Assembly (NCBI GenBank): GCA_030762895.1
Contig: CM061063.1
Coordinates: 219,261,723 to 219,325,722, forward strand
Length of the DNA stretch: 64,000 bases
Direction of reading: 5' to 3'
Source of the DNA: Sophora flavescens
Taxonomy: Eukaryota > Streptophyta > Magnoliopsida > Fabales > Fabaceae
Positions 1-11,408 of this stretch are shown here, piece after piece (the first letter of the stretch is position 1; each line of letters starts with the position of its first letter). Both the position numbers and the translations under genes were made by a program. Below the pieces are notes generated by a model, which was not told where the DNA came from, searched no databases, and saw only the letters and a program-made list of their open reading frames with translations.

Positions 1-158
1 ATAACATAACTGATTTGTTATATCATGAGGACGTGCGGAAAATGTAATATCACTATGAAAAATGATAATTGTACATATTTTTGAAACATCATATATAAAC
101 ATTATAAAATAGTGGATTATTTTGAAGTACTAAATATATATGATGAAAAAAAAAAAAA

Positions 159-205
<47 letters not shown>

Positions 206-633
206 CGATATTAGACACCAAAAATATGTACAGTTATTATTAGTCTATATCTACTTCTCTAATAATAGTCTTTTGCTTCCATATTCTATCATGCGGACAT
301 GTGGAAATTTATACTATAATAATATTATAAAAGAGAAAAAAATTAATTAAGTTTCTCAACGGATAGCTTTGTGTAAAATATTATTTTTTATATACACTTA
401 TTTAATTATTTAATCTCATTAATAAATAAATATGTATATATATATATATATTAAATTTATATCAAACTTATTTTCAAATTAAATTCGTTGTTATGAAAAT
501 GGTTTCATCACGTTTTGAACGTAGTCTTTATAGAAAATGAAAGGAATCGAAGAAAGGATAAGAACCATACAAAACAGTGACCAAACCTTGGTCACACTGA
601 TGATATGAATAAAAGAGATCACAAGCTTGTAGT
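1..633. other. AT-rich intergenic DNA, no gene seen
   Basis: The stretch is strongly AT-rich with no plausible coding frame. It contains a compound microsatellite at about 146-206: a poly-A run, then (AC)n, (AT)n and a second short (AC)n. A second (AT)n run lies near 431-450. Nothing else is recognisable. Confidence 0.6.
146..206. repeat. Compound microsatellite A(n)-(AC)n-(AT)n-(AC)n
   Basis: Read directly: a poly-A run is followed by alternating AC, AT and again AC dinucleotides. It is a simple-sequence repeat with no coding role. Confidence 0.9.
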
Positions 634-2099
634 GTGTAACACCTCTCCGTGTTACATGTCAACTTGATGTGGAAAATATAAACAATAAAAAGAAATATTG
701 ATTATTTTTGAAAAATAATTTAGGTAAATAATTGTATTTGAAATGAGGGCCTAAAATTTTTTCTTATCACACAACCTCAAGCAAGAAATGAAAACACAAC
801 ACATATGTCACAGTACAAAATTATTAAAATATTTTTCTCGTCGACAAGTTTTCAAATAGTTGGGATAGACCATAATAAATACTTAAAAAAAGACTTCAAA
901 ACTCTTACACCAAAAAGACGACTTCACGACTGGTCAAACCCAGAGATGTCTGTTGGAAAAATTCTTTAACGTCATCCCCATCATCGGAGGCATCATAAAC
1001 AAGGCGTCGTAACTCACTCCAGTGAGTGGTACGAAAAAGAAACGGGACGCCCTTGCCCTTAATAGCTCACACATCATCGTTGTCAGCATCATAACCTTCG
1101 AACCTCAGGGTCTCGTAGTGATCTAAAACACTGTTGAGATAAAACTGTACACATATCAAAAAATATCATAGGCATTCCACATGTACATAACAAGGGTGAG
1201 GTACATCATAAAGGAGTTTATCATAATAGTCACATACTTGACACAATCAAAACAAGACAACAAGTACTTATAGTAGCAGATACATATCAACTTGAAAAGA
1301 AATATAATTTCTATATAACAAGTTAATGCTCTCAAGGGATTTCCATTCCGTTAATCAATATGTTTTTCCAAGAATGCATTATATTTCATATATTCCTTTC
1401 TGTTTCCAAATCTCCGGAGATCCTAACTTCCCTTCGTTGAGCAGTATAGTGTGAAGTGAATGAGTGAGAGAGAAAGAAAAATGAAGCAAGGCATGAGATG
1501 AGAGTATTTATAGAGAATCGGGGGAGGGGGGGCACTGCCTTGGCCAAATGCTGCAGATAAAGCTCCATAGGTGGCAGTCGGATATGAACTGTCTCAATAG
1601 TATGAACTCGTCTCATAGATGCTTCTTCTGAACCCTCTACGGAACAAACGGGTCCCGTATACATCACTGCGCGGGATGAGCCTGGAGCAAAGGTCCACGC
1701 AGCAGGGTCATCACTGTTCTCAAATAGAAGAGCCCGGGACCGAGAGTGTGCTAACTGTATCATAGCCGGATCCATCTATTCTCAAGTATATAGCATAGAT
1801 ACATATAGCAAGAAAAAGAAAACATCAAAAATGCAAGGGTGAGATACCAATATATGGATGAATTATGACGACTAAAATGCCCAAACACAGAGCAACAAGT
1901 ATATTCATGTTCAACGTACAATTTCTCACCAAATAATCACATCAATCATCAATTGTCGTCGTTTTTGAAAACATGACACTTCTATATTTCATCAGTCTAT
2001 CATAATTTTCGGAGACCCCAACACCATGCAGTTTTTGAAAAATAGTGAGCTGATCAGGCTCAATTTCCACATAGGCTCAAATTGCCACAAAGGCACACC

Positions 2100-2229
2100 G
2101 TCTCCAATACCTCGTGCACCAAGATATCCAGAATAACACTGTCTCGAATACCCCGTACGTCTACCAAGATATTCGGAATATCACCGTCTCGAATACCTCG
2201 TTTATCAATATATCCGGATTAATCGGCAC
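2100..2229. repeat. Short tandem repeat, three ~44-bp units
   Basis: Three consecutive units start with GTCTC-AATAC at 2,100, 2,141 and 2,186 (41, 45 and 44 bp). Each continues with a CCAAGATAT(T/C)C-GGA-type segment. The units are diverged, so the array is old. Confidence 0.75.
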
Positions 2230-2490
2230 GTCTGCCAAAAACATTAATGCATATAAAATATTTTATTGTCGCGGCTTTTCTTTGTGCTTCATTTTTTCCT
2301 TGTCGAGGCTCAAGGCTCACGACCTCCCGTGGCTTTTTAAATGTCTTAAAGCTTTTATTATCAACACAGGACATTAAAGTCTGAGTGTTCAATCACACAG
2401 CCCTAGACTCGTGCACTAGTCTAGAACTTTGTGGTCGTAAAAAAAATAGTCTTTACCCTTTTTACTCTGTTTTCCACGTTTATCACAACG

Positions 2491-2600
2491 TTTGTAGGAC
2501 ACACAGTCCACAGCAACATATATAGGACACACAGTCCACAACAACTTGTATAGGACATAAAGTCCATAATATCATATATAGGACACACAGTCCGTAGTGT
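2491..2600. repeat. Short tandem repeat, four ~30-bp units
   Basis: Four units are built around TAGGACACACAGTCCA, in which GGAC and GTCC form a small palindrome. They are separated by 12-16 bp of AT-rich sequence. The third unit has ATAAAG in place of ACACAG. A 64-residue open frame through this array is an artefact of the repetition. Confidence 0.75.
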
Positions 2601-2650
2601 TGTGATACGGATCATAGATTCACGTGCCAGAACTCTAGTATTCCGACGTC

Positions 2651-3201
2651 TCGGTTACTAGGTTCACTTTTCATCTTATTTTTCGCTCAGTGAAAAACAA
2701 ATACATAACCAAAAATTTTCGTAACTTATCCAAGTTATCAGACATTTTCTTTTAAACAGTTTTTTTAAAATACAAACTTTTCTTTTGAAATCCTTTTGTT
2801 TAAAACTGTAAGTTTTTGGAAAATCCATTTCTATTTCCATAAAACCATTTTATTTTCAAATCTTCTTTTTCCTAAATCACTTGAAAATTTCCAAATAAAT
2901 TCCTTTCGAGTTCCAAAATAAACTTTGATTTTCATCAAACATTTTCGAAGAAATTAATTTTCTTTTTGTATAAAATCATTTAAATTTTTAATTGAACTTT
3001 CCTTATAAAAAAATTAATTTTATTTTTTCTAAAGTTTTCACCAATCATCAAAATTTTCTTAACTTTCCTTTTTATCAAAACCGTGTTAAAAGAAACCTTC
3101 ATTTATGATTCTCTTTGTCAATATTTTCTTAGAGCTTTTATCTTCATTGTTTGAGCTCTAACCAGTGGTTAGGCTTCCATGCAACAGTCGCAATACAACT
3201 T

Positions 3202-3236
<35 letters not shown>

Positions 3237-3362
3237 CATCATGTATATATTCATAAATCATCAATTAAGGCATATAAGCATCAAGTACATCATCAATCAG
3301 AACATGAACTCAAAAATCCAACCAAATCAGTCACAACAAGAACCAACTCAAAAGTGCAAAAT
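2651..3362. other. AT-rich non-coding stretch with (TA)n
   Basis: The sequence is T-rich and low in complexity up to about 3,110, then shows an (AT)n microsatellite at about 3,207-3,234. The overlapping short frames read through the microsatellite and are not credible genes. Confidence 0.5.
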
Positions 3363-4584
3363 GGATTTAAATTGCGGAGCGCAACCGAAATTGCAGCCGC
3401 AATATTGCGGTTGCGTTTGTCTCGGCATCCGCATCTCGCCGCAATTGCGGAGGGATTTAGAATCACCCGTAACACCGCATCGTAACACCGCATCGCACCA
3501 CATCGCACCACATCAGCCACCCAGCAACGCCGTAAAGCCCGCATCAGCCACCCAACAGGTCCTTGAAAACGTATTTGAACTGAGAAATCGAGGGTAGAAA
3601 GAAGAAACTGATCAAATTTTCTTTCAAGCGAGAAGTTTTCTTGACCCCAAAGCCCCAATCAGTTTCACATACGGGAAAAAAATCACACCTTTAACTCTCT
3701 CAGTTGTAACTTAGCATTTGGAGCTGAATAGCTGATCAGTTCAACCCCAAGACTGAGTCTGGAAAGAAGGGAATCAATAGCTTCTTCAATTGGTACTTCT
3801 TTACCTTCACTTTTGCCCAGATGGTGTCTTTAACACTGATTGTCTATGTACAATCAAATGTGAGCTGGGGCTCTCTCTCACGACTCTGTCTCAAGCAGCT
3901 CAGCGAGCTCTGTTTCAACTGCTTCACAAAGAACACACCTGTTCTCCTGGCTTCCACCTTACAGCTTTTCCAATTCTCGAATGTTCCATTTTGACCATTT
4001 TAACCCTTTTTTTTATTCTTAGCCCTTTATTCTTTTATGGCATAAAGAAAGTATATTGATTTAATGAAGTGAAGTGGTACTCCTTCGTTGGCTTTCCCGT
4101 GACTTACCGGCATTCATTTTTATTTTATTTTTTTTGAATATTTCGCTATCTCCTAAAACATGTTAAAGAGAGGCATGTATTTGAGCAAGAAAAAATTTAA
4201 ATAGAAATTAATTAGAAATCAAAGTTCTAGTCCGAAATTTAATTGATTAATTATAAATTCAATTAAAATATATTTAATTAGACATTCTTATTACTTAATT
4301 AATCAATTATAACTTTCATTACTTAATTAATTGATGAGAAATTTAGTCAAAAAATGTTTATTTAGAATTTTTTATTACTTAATATTAATAAACATTCATA
4401 CAATATTAGAAATATAAAATATATAAAGAATTACAATAATTATAGATTTTTTTTACATTTCGTGAAAACACGAAATTAATTCACGCCGCAGTGGCCGCAA
4501 CACGCATCGCAGCAACCGCAATGGCAGCAATCGCAGTATCCGCAATCGCGACCGCATCCGCGACCGCAACCGCAATTTAAAACC
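3363..4584. mobile_element. Putative non-autonomous DNA element with ATTGCGG-rich inverted termini
   Basis: The left edge reads GGATTTAAATTGCGG and the right edge is the inverse, CCGCAATTTAAAACC, giving 14 of 15 matching bases. Inside each edge lies 100-200 bp rich in GCGG/CCGC words such as ATTGCGGTTGCG, in sharp contrast to the AT-rich surroundings. No convincing target-site duplication flanks the pair (gtgcaaaat and atgatcaca), so this could be two separate insertions of the same repeat. The interior around 3,690-3,830 on the minus strand contains a protein-like frame (EEAIDSLLSRLSLGVELISY and on). It may be a captured host-gene fragment, but I cannot name its source. Confidence 0.4.
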
Positions 4585-4623
4585 ATGATCACAAGATCAT
4601 TTACAACAAAATTCAGTAAGAGG

Positions 4624-4669
<46 letters not shown>
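4624..4669. repeat. Microsatellite (AT)n(AC)n
   Basis: Direct read of alternating AT followed by alternating AC. It lies about 40 bp outside the right edge of the ATTGCGG-rich element. Confidence 0.9.
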
Positions 4670-5095
4670 CAGAATGTCACTGCGGATCATCTCAAGAATT
4701 AGTAAAATAAGTGTAGTAATGAATATATTTGTTAAGTACTCTGCTAATCAATCAATATATATGATTATTCACTCATAAAAAAAAGGTGATTATTCATGAA
4801 TTATATATCATTAATTAAGTGTAAAAAAGTAGTGTGAGAACATGTGATTGATATTTGTTCTCTCTAGTGAAACTAAACCTTCATAGCAACTAAATTCTGT
4901 TAAATAGGAAGACAGGTGACCAAAAATGTTAGTGGCTATGCAGTGGATTTTATTCAGTGTGTAAGATTTAGTGTGCATAACCTTAACATTTTATTTAATT
5001 ATTATAGTACAAAGTGCTTGGAAAGCATTTATTTTCATCAAGCACATCTAACTCTCACTATGAGAATTAGTACAAGCTTTTTCATAGCTAATGCT

Positions 5096-5692
5096 TTAAG
5101 CAGCAGATGAACTAGCTGTTTTAAACTGAACAATGAAGGGATTGTTCTGAGTCAGAACCAAACGCCTGTTTCCTTCACTGTCAATATGAATCCCAATATC
5201 TGAGCAGGCACCATTATTACTAGAACAGAAGACAAGCTTATAGTCTAAGCTATATTTCTGAATATTAAACCAACCTTCCACTGTATCTTGATAACCAGTA
5301 AGTTTAACAGACCATTGTCTTTCTGATTTAGTCTTCACAACAGTCCACTTTGATGGAGTTGGGGAACAAAGGGGTACAAAAGTGAAAGATAAATCCAAAG
5401 GAAGACCTTCAGTGATGATAGCAATTCGGTATGGTGATGAAATTATTATTGGTAGCCCATTAGAGAGCTCATTGCGAGATTGCACTACAGTAAGTGGGCA
5501 AGTTTCATTTCCAGTTGTGGTTCGTTCTATTCCACCACCCATTCCTCTGAAAACTGGCAAGATATAGTATGTGCCACCATTGCGAATTGGCTCTCCATCT
5601 ATGTCGAGCACAGCCTCAGCTGTGGTTGAAGGTAGGTGTGAGGTTAAGGCAGAAAGAAAGAAAAGGGCAAACAAGGTAGTAGTGAACTTCAT
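5096..5692 (-). CDS. KTI: Kunitz-type (STI family) protease inhibitor, copy 1
   Basis: The gene encodes an intron-less 198-residue secreted protein of the soybean trypsin inhibitor (Kunitz) family. These proteins block serine proteases in seed or defence tissue. Residues 1-25 form a signal peptide ending at ...STTA. The Kunitz signature follows at 28-44 (VLDIDGEPI-x5-YYI). Four cysteines at 65, 109, 156 and 163 match the two family disulfides. N62-E-T is a glycosylation sequon. The segment SSPYRIAIITEG aligns with soybean STI SSPYRIRFIAEG, so the P1 position (Arg63 in STI) is Ala91 here. Strong trypsin inhibition is therefore doubtful; an elastase-like target or a non-inhibitory role is possible. 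The ATG is the only one in frame before the signal peptide and lies 68 bp from a TATA box. Length is normal for the family and nothing is truncated. Confidence 0.95.
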   Translation of the reverse strand: MKFTTTLFALFFLSALTSHLPSTTAEAVLDIDGEPIRNGGTYYILPVFRGMGGGIERTTTGNETCPLTVVQSRNELSNGLPIIISSPYRIAIITEGLPLDLSFTFVPLCSPTPSKWTVVKTKSERQWSVKLTGYQDTVEGWFNIQKYSLDYKLVFCSSNNGACSDIGIHIDSEGNRRLVLTQNNPFIVQFKTASSSAA

Positions 5693-5759
5693 TTCTTATG
5701 TTGGTTTTGAAAGGCTGTGTGTTTTTCAGTGGTGAGGTTGTGAAAATAAGCAAACCATG

Positions 5760-5767
5760 TATTTATA
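5760..5767 (-). promoter_or_regulatory. TATA box of Kunitz gene copy 1
   Basis: The minus strand reads TATAAATA 68 bp upstream of the ATG. This predicts a transcription start near 5,730 and a 5' leader of about 40 bases. The element is conserved at the same distance in copy 2. No other promoter motif is clear enough to call. Confidence 0.7.
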
Positions 5768-5775
5768 GTCTATAG

Positions 5776-7839
5776 TCATGGGTGTTGTCCACCACCCACC
5801 TTAGTAAACTGGTGTCGTGATGAATCATCCAAATGACACAATTTGGATTGTTTATATTGACATATTATTTCTTGTCAAAGTTCAATTAATCCAAATAATA
5901 ATCTGGATGGTTCAGATTGCACCACTTGAATGGTATATCACTGTATCATCTTGGTGGACGGTATACCATAACTTTCCTAATTTAATTTTTATGGTGTATT
6001 ATTACAAGAGAATTTCTCTTAAATCCAGGACAAATCATGAGTTTTGGAACCCAAGACATGGGGACAAATAATTATCTTATATCTTATTTAATGATGTCAT
6101 GTCATTGTATTTTTTATTGAGACACTCAAGTTTCCATGTTTTACAAAATAGTCCCTATTAATTTAATATATTTATTATCTTTACTTTGAATCAGTATTTT
6201 TTTCTCAAACAGCTCTCTCACGGTGGTATAAGCTACCCTTAGTTTTGCTTAACAAGACAAGGAGACATCATTTTAGAAAATAGAGAAAAGAAAATCTAAA
6301 CCACTTGGAGGAACATAAGGCATTCGGTGGGCATGGAAAAGAGGAAGAAGTTAGGCATCTTCTTATGGTAAGGCAGAGGATTGACATCAAAGTGATGACA
6401 CATTAACCACCCCATCTTCCAGTTATATGGACGGAATGAAGAATGAATTAAGATGGAATATGGGGGTGGACGACGGAGTTGATCCCCGATTTTCAATGGG
6501 GAATCAAATAGGGTTCAGAAAAAAATCTTATTTCTGTTAAGAGGAATAAAAAAATATTTGACAGGTACTTGAATGTAATAGAAGAAATTTATATACCAAA
6601 ATAATAAATGAGAGGAGATGACTTTATCATTCACTTGTCACTTATTCAGTGATCCATATGTACGGTTCCGAAACCCAAGTTATCAAGAGTTTTGGAGTAT
6701 TGTACTTTTTAGAATGTGCATATATAAAAAAATTAAAAATAAGAGATATAAATATAAATATATATGATAAAATAACTAAATCCTGCGGTACTGCCTGTCG
6801 TCATCACTCTTCAGTGTTTCTACGGTGAACGTGAAAGGAGTTAAGGAAGGAGGACCCTACTCACTCACTTTAATTTTCCTCAAGTATTTTTCACGGTTGT
6901 CAGTAAACAACAAATAAAAATGTCATATGCATAGGATTTGCAATCATATAATCACACATCATCAAAGATGTTTTAAAAGTAACATAATTATTTTAAAAAT
7001 TTTATATATGATTATTTGTAATTTATTAATAATATAAAAAACTTTACAACAATAATTGGAGACATTATACAAACCAAAACAAATCATAAAAATAATAGCA
7101 AGTTAAATTAATGTAAGTGAATAAATTAAGTTTTAAGATCAAATGCAGGATGATTAAGTTTTAAAATTCATCAAGATTAGTTTTAATATTAAATATATTA
7201 AATATCTTACCTAAATTAGTTATTAGTTATCTTATAAACATTCTTTGACATAACACATGTGAAAATTAAATTTGACTCCTCTAAAATGAGAAAATTTATA
7301 AAATGAAAAAATCAATATATATACATCTTTGATTAATTAAAATATACTAAAATCTAAATCTATTTTATTTAATCAATAGTAGATATGTATTTATTTTCTC
7401 ACTTTATATATTTACCTATTTTAGAGAAGAAAATTCCGTGATAATTGCATATATAATTCTACATATGCTAACAGAAATTTTATTTATGTAGTACTAAAAA
7501 TAATAATTAATATGATGACTATATGTATGACTCTAACTGTTAGTAGTAATAAATATATGATATGACTTTTTTTTTACAATTATATGATGTGACTATTGTG
7601 AAATATTTTTAATGATGTAAAATTTTATTCAGTTTGCAACTATATTTTTACAGAATCTGACGATAGTTTTCATAATCTAACAAAATTATTCCAAAGGACT
7701 AATTATTATCACAAAAATACAATTAGAGGTCAAACAAGAACTTTTTAAACTTAAGAAATCAAAGTAACCAAAAAACATTTTAACCTAAATTATACAAATA
7801 ACTTGTACATTTTTTTTATTTACTCTGTGAAAATAATAT
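5776..7839. other. AT-rich intergenic DNA
   Basis: No convincing gene is present. Just upstream of the Kunitz gene, 5,790-5,970 has imperfect inverted similarity between its edges (tccaccacccacc and the inverse of tggtggacggta) and may be an old MITE. A minus-strand 66-residue frame at 6,296-6,496 lies in a slightly GC-richer patch but matches no family I recognise. The patch at 6,785-6,900 is also less AT-rich and has no open frame. Confidence 0.45.
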
Positions 7840-7973
7840 TTTTACATAATCCTAACAAAATAGATATATCAATAAATATATCCCTAATCCCAATATAAAT
7901 TTATGATTGAAGTTCATCCAACAAATATTATGTCTTTATCTATAATTGAACTATACTAAATTATAATAAGATG

Positions 7974-8032
<59 letters not shown>

Positions 8033-8530
8033 ATGTGGGATGTATCCAGTGAGAACATCTTTTTTATATAAGAGTGAAAGTAGTAAATCTGGGTCATACA
8101 ACCATACATAGATAATTAAAATTAAAAATTATTTTATGATTTTAAATTTTAAAATATCACATAACTCTTTAAAAAAATTACATAATTTTATAATTTAATT
8201 TTAATCGTTTAAAGTTTGATCCAATTATTATGATATATTATTCTCGTATAAAAGATTTCATCTTACTTTATATAATATATATATAGACCCAAGACCCAAC
8301 GTACCTCCACTTCTTGCATGAATTGATCGTGGTGACGTGGTCCGTCTTGCTGCAAGCCGCATCACTGTCGCAATTCGTCGTTTTTGGACCGTTGTCACGT
8401 CACGTCCTCTCTTAGCTGTCCTCTATTTATCACTGGCCGCTGACACTTATGTCGCTGCATTAATTCTAATTCGACCACGTGCTTCTTTTCTCAAATGTGA
8501 GAGATACCTTAATAATATATCCGGTACTTA
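7840..8530. repeat. Dispersed copy of the 'ggaccgt..gctgc' repeat unit, MITE-free version
   Basis: Segments of this stretch match the units at 20.6-25 kb: a left part near 7,840-7,910 (ATATATCCCTAATCCCAATA and on) and a right part near 8,335-8,520 (GTCCGTCTTGCTGC, then GACCACGTG, then AAATGTGAGAGATACC). At 8,440-8,465 it runs straight through the position where the other copies carry a ~407-bp MITE, so it is an empty paralogous site. The 64-residue open frame here is not credible. Confidence 0.65.
7975..8036. repeat. Microsatellite (AT)n(GT)n
   Basis: Direct read: about 22 AT units followed by about 7 GT units. Confidence 0.9.
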
Positions 8531-9120
8531 ATATAAAAAATAAATATGTTTTTTTTTTTCAAAATATAATATGATATATAATAATTTTCATACATATTAA
8601 ATATTATTTTTTAATAATATTCTCAGTTATAATAGGATTTATATTTATGAGATATATAAAATTTCATATAAATGAGTTTGTTCATTAATTAGAAGTTATA
8701 TTTTTTAAATTTTATATGAATATTAATTATAATTATCTCATTTCAATACACGATCCGTATGTTTTAGAGTTTTATTTCGACCAGAGGTAGTATCTAATTA
8801 TCTACCCATATATAGCAAAAGAGTGGTGTTGTTTTGACACCAAAACCAAATACTAACACCTATTTTTATATTTTTTTCATATATTTAATCATTATTTATC
8901 TCTCTTCTTTCGTCATTTTTTTTGTAAACTCACTATGATTGATGGTATCAAAAGTTGGTATCAAAATTGAGTATCAAAATATCATTTCTCATAACAAAAT
9001 GTGAGATACCAAGTGCTATATGCATTTATCTTTTTAATTTTGACAATTTTTTTTGACGGAATAATTTTGACAATTTAGATAAAATTCAATTAGCAACATT
9101 TATTGATTTCATTTATGATA

Positions 9121-9169
<49 letters not shown>

Positions 9170-9480
9170 ATTTTTCTATCCTATGTAATATTGTATATGA
9201 TAAAACTCGTTAAGTAATCTCAATCAACCCAATATTAATTAATTATGTTAAGTCTCTCTTATTTATTTGTTTGGATTCATCTTCCTATATCATATCTCTT
9301 TCAATCAAAAATTAATTACCCAATATCTCTTTTTACAAAAAAATTAATAACCATTTGATTTTCATTTTTTTAAGCTTAATTCCATCTCTTGACTCCCCTT
9401 CAACATAAATTAGAATATATTTTTTTTGCAACAACAAAGAAAACTAGAAAAGGTACGTTAGCAGTAACAAAGAGAATGTA
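8531..9480. other. AT-rich intergenic DNA with (AT)n
   Basis: No gene is seen. An (AT)n microsatellite lies at about 9,123-9,168. The rest is low-complexity AT-rich sequence. Confidence 0.5.
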
Positions 9481-9660
9481 CTATTCCCTCCTTGTTTCTA
9501 TTTAGGATAAATACTTATTTTGGTCCTCGATAAAAAATGTAGAGGTCATTTTAGTCTCTGATAAAAAAAAAATTATATCGTTAGTTCTTGACAATTATTA
9601 ACGTGGGACATGTTATTCCCTACGTTGACTTCCATTATCATCCCTAGGCAAATTTGTTTT
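9481..9660. mobile_element. MITE remnants ('GGTCC' type)
   Basis: The segment shows the vocabulary of legume MULE-type MITEs (TATTTTGGTCCTCGATAAA, GTCATTTTAGTCTCTGATAA). It is preceded by CTATTCCCTCCTTGTTTC, which resembles a Stowaway-type end. I see no matching right terminus, so these are probably fragments. Confidence 0.35.
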
Positions 9661-10275
9661 AAAAGTGCAACATGCGTGTTTTTGCGGTTAATGTTTTTGG
9701 GTTTTAAAAGGGTGCTTCATGCATCATGTTTTCTATGTTAATATCTCTTGCAGTTCTTTATAGTCATGACTCTAGCCAATAAGAGCCTACTGTATCCTCG
9801 AGAATTTTTTACTACATCGAAATAATCCTTAAACATAGTGCTCTGCACACCTCAAGCTAAATTACTATACTACTATCTCGGGTCAATTTTATACAAATAA
9901 CACCCTCCTCACCACTTGAGTTTACTCTAGGTGTAAAGTTAAGATCGAATCTCACGGGACCCTTTCCTTCTAATCACGCACTTCTTGGTCGTGCCCGTTT
10001 GGTTTGCAAAATTCACTCCAAAATAATTGATTGTTGGGTTGGTAGAATTGGTTTTAGTGGAAGGAATGATTTCTAATTTTTTCGTTGAGAATAATTGATT
10101 TTAGATATAGGATCCACAAAATTCTATATATTTATATCTCAAAAGTGATTTTACTTTAACATCCAAACAAAATCAATTTTTCTAAACCCACTTTTAAAAT
10201 ATTATTTTCAAACACAAATCAAATTTTTTTACCTTCGTCCTCTCAAAATAAATTCTATCAAAATTTAAAATAAAC
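9661..10275. other. Intergenic, possible small inverted-repeat element
   Basis: No coding frame is seen. The patch at 10,000-10,200 (GCCCGTTTGGTTTGCAAAAT and on, later AACATCCAAACAAAATC) has the look of a small plant MITE whose ends read GTTTGG/CCAAAC. The ends are too diverged to place. Confidence 0.35.
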
Positions 10276-10480
10276 GACCCTTTTTTCTTTTCTTTTTTTT
10301 TAAGGCAAATAACTTTATTCAAAAAAAATCATTTTCCCTCCTTCAAAGCTGAAAACCAGCACCATGAACGCACTTTTATAAGGTCTAAAACAGTGATGAT
10401 ATCAGAAACTCCATCTTGGAACACTATCTTATTTCTCATCAACCATAAAGACTAAGTTTGTTACAGCATGCCAAATGATC
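10276..10480 (-). pseudogene. LINE (L1-type) ORF2 C-terminal remnant
   Basis: On the minus strand, conceptual translation gives ...WHAVTN, then after a frameshift SLWLMRNKIVFQDG and VRSWCWFSALKEGK, ending at a stop at 10,329-10,331. This is the typical C-terminal tail of plant L1-type LINE reverse transcriptase proteins (LW-x-RN-x-x-F ... SW-x-WF). An A-rich stretch on the minus strand after the stop, about 10,276-10,305, fits a LINE poly-A tail. The 5' part is missing, as expected for a 5'-truncated copy. Confidence 0.65.
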
Positions 10481-11036
10481 TGAGAAATTACAGGAGAAAC
10501 AAAACACAGGAACTTCCTTGCTCTTCACCTACCCTTCCTCTTTCTTTGCCTCTCATCTATTCTGAGTTTTCTTTTTCCATCAACACCACTCTCACTGAGT
10601 TTTCTTCCTATTTATTCGCCCACTCCACGCCGCGCCGCCGTCGTCCCCCTCCGAGTCCACACCGTCGTGCCCACTCTGTGCCGCCATCCTACCCGGTCGA
10701 TGTTCTGACTTAAAATAGTACGCGGTCTTCTTTCTGGGGGCTAGGGAAAAAAAAAATACTGTATATTAATTCAAAGGTGTAAATTTTTATTTTGTTTGAG
10801 CAAATCAAGTTGCGCAAGCTTTGCAAAAACTGTATTCGTTAAAGTCATGAGGATGTTTTACAGAGTAAAGCCAACGTTGTCAAGCATCAGTATAAATGCT
10901 GATCGTGTGTAGGGGTTACTATATGTATCAGTAATCTTGAATAGAAAATATGCTTAGAGTATGCTTAGTTAATAATATATAAATTCGTGATTAATTATGT
11001 GTATTGAATACTGGATAGTTAATAGGTTAACCATTA
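10481..11036. other. Intergenic, no gene recognised
   Basis: A plus-strand 81-residue frame at 10,468-10,713 is rich in Ser, Pro and Arg, overlaps the LINE remnant and is not credible as a gene. A poly-A run occurs near 10,748. Nothing else is identified. Confidence 0.45.
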
Positions 11037-11408
11037 ATAATGAATATATTTGTTAAGTTCTGCTAATCAATCAATATATGTGATTATTCACTCATAAAAA
11101 AAAAAAAGTGATTATTCATGAATTTATATATCATTAATTAAGTGTAAAAAAGTAGTGTGAGAACATGTGATTGATATTTGTTCTCTCTAGTGAAACTAAA
11201 CCTTCATAGTAACTAAATTCTATTAAATAGGAAGACAAGTGACCAAAAATGTTAGTGGCTATGCAGTGGATTTTATTTAGAGTGCATAACGTTAACATTT
11301 TATTTAATTATTATAGTACAAAGTGCTTGGAAAGCATTTATTTTCATCAAGCACATGCATCTAACTCTCACTATGAGAATTAGTACAAGCTTTTTCATAG
11401 CTAATGCT

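Larger units (their letters stand above)
634..2650. repeat. Degenerate TGTAACACC-type dispersed repeat, possibly LTR-derived
   Basis: The block opens with TGTAACACC followed by a short imperfect palindrome (cctctccgtgttac). Many plant LTR-type repeats begin with this string. A second region starting the same way lies at 38,529, with similar internal layout and only patchy similarity. A 129-residue open frame on the minus strand at 1,386-1,775 matches no family I know and is probably fortuitous. Two short tandem arrays lie inside. Both the boundaries and the LTR assignment are tentative. Confidence 0.3.
4717..5775. repeat. Duplicated block, copy 1, carrying a Kunitz inhibitor gene
   Basis: This block matches 11,037-12,098 almost base for base, from an AT-rich 3' flank beginning AATGAATATATTTG through the whole inhibitor gene to just past its TATA box. 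Beyond both ends the two loci diverge abruptly. Small indels separate the copies, for example about 20 bp missing near 11,280 in copy 2. The arrangement is a direct duplication with about 6.3 kb between equivalent points. Confidence 0.85.

Noticed and set aside
1386..1775. 129-residue minus-strand frame as a host gene
   Set aside because: No recognised family, located within a repeat-like block, low-complexity C-terminus and no promoter or splice context.
5382..5567. Antisense open frame in the Kunitz gene (also at 11,695-11,880)
   Set aside because: It is a shadow of the conserved coding sequence on the other strand; present in both copies only because the genes are duplicates.
10468..10713. 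81-residue Ser/Pro/Arg-rich frame
   Set aside because: It starts within the LINE remnant, has biased composition and no recognised domain.
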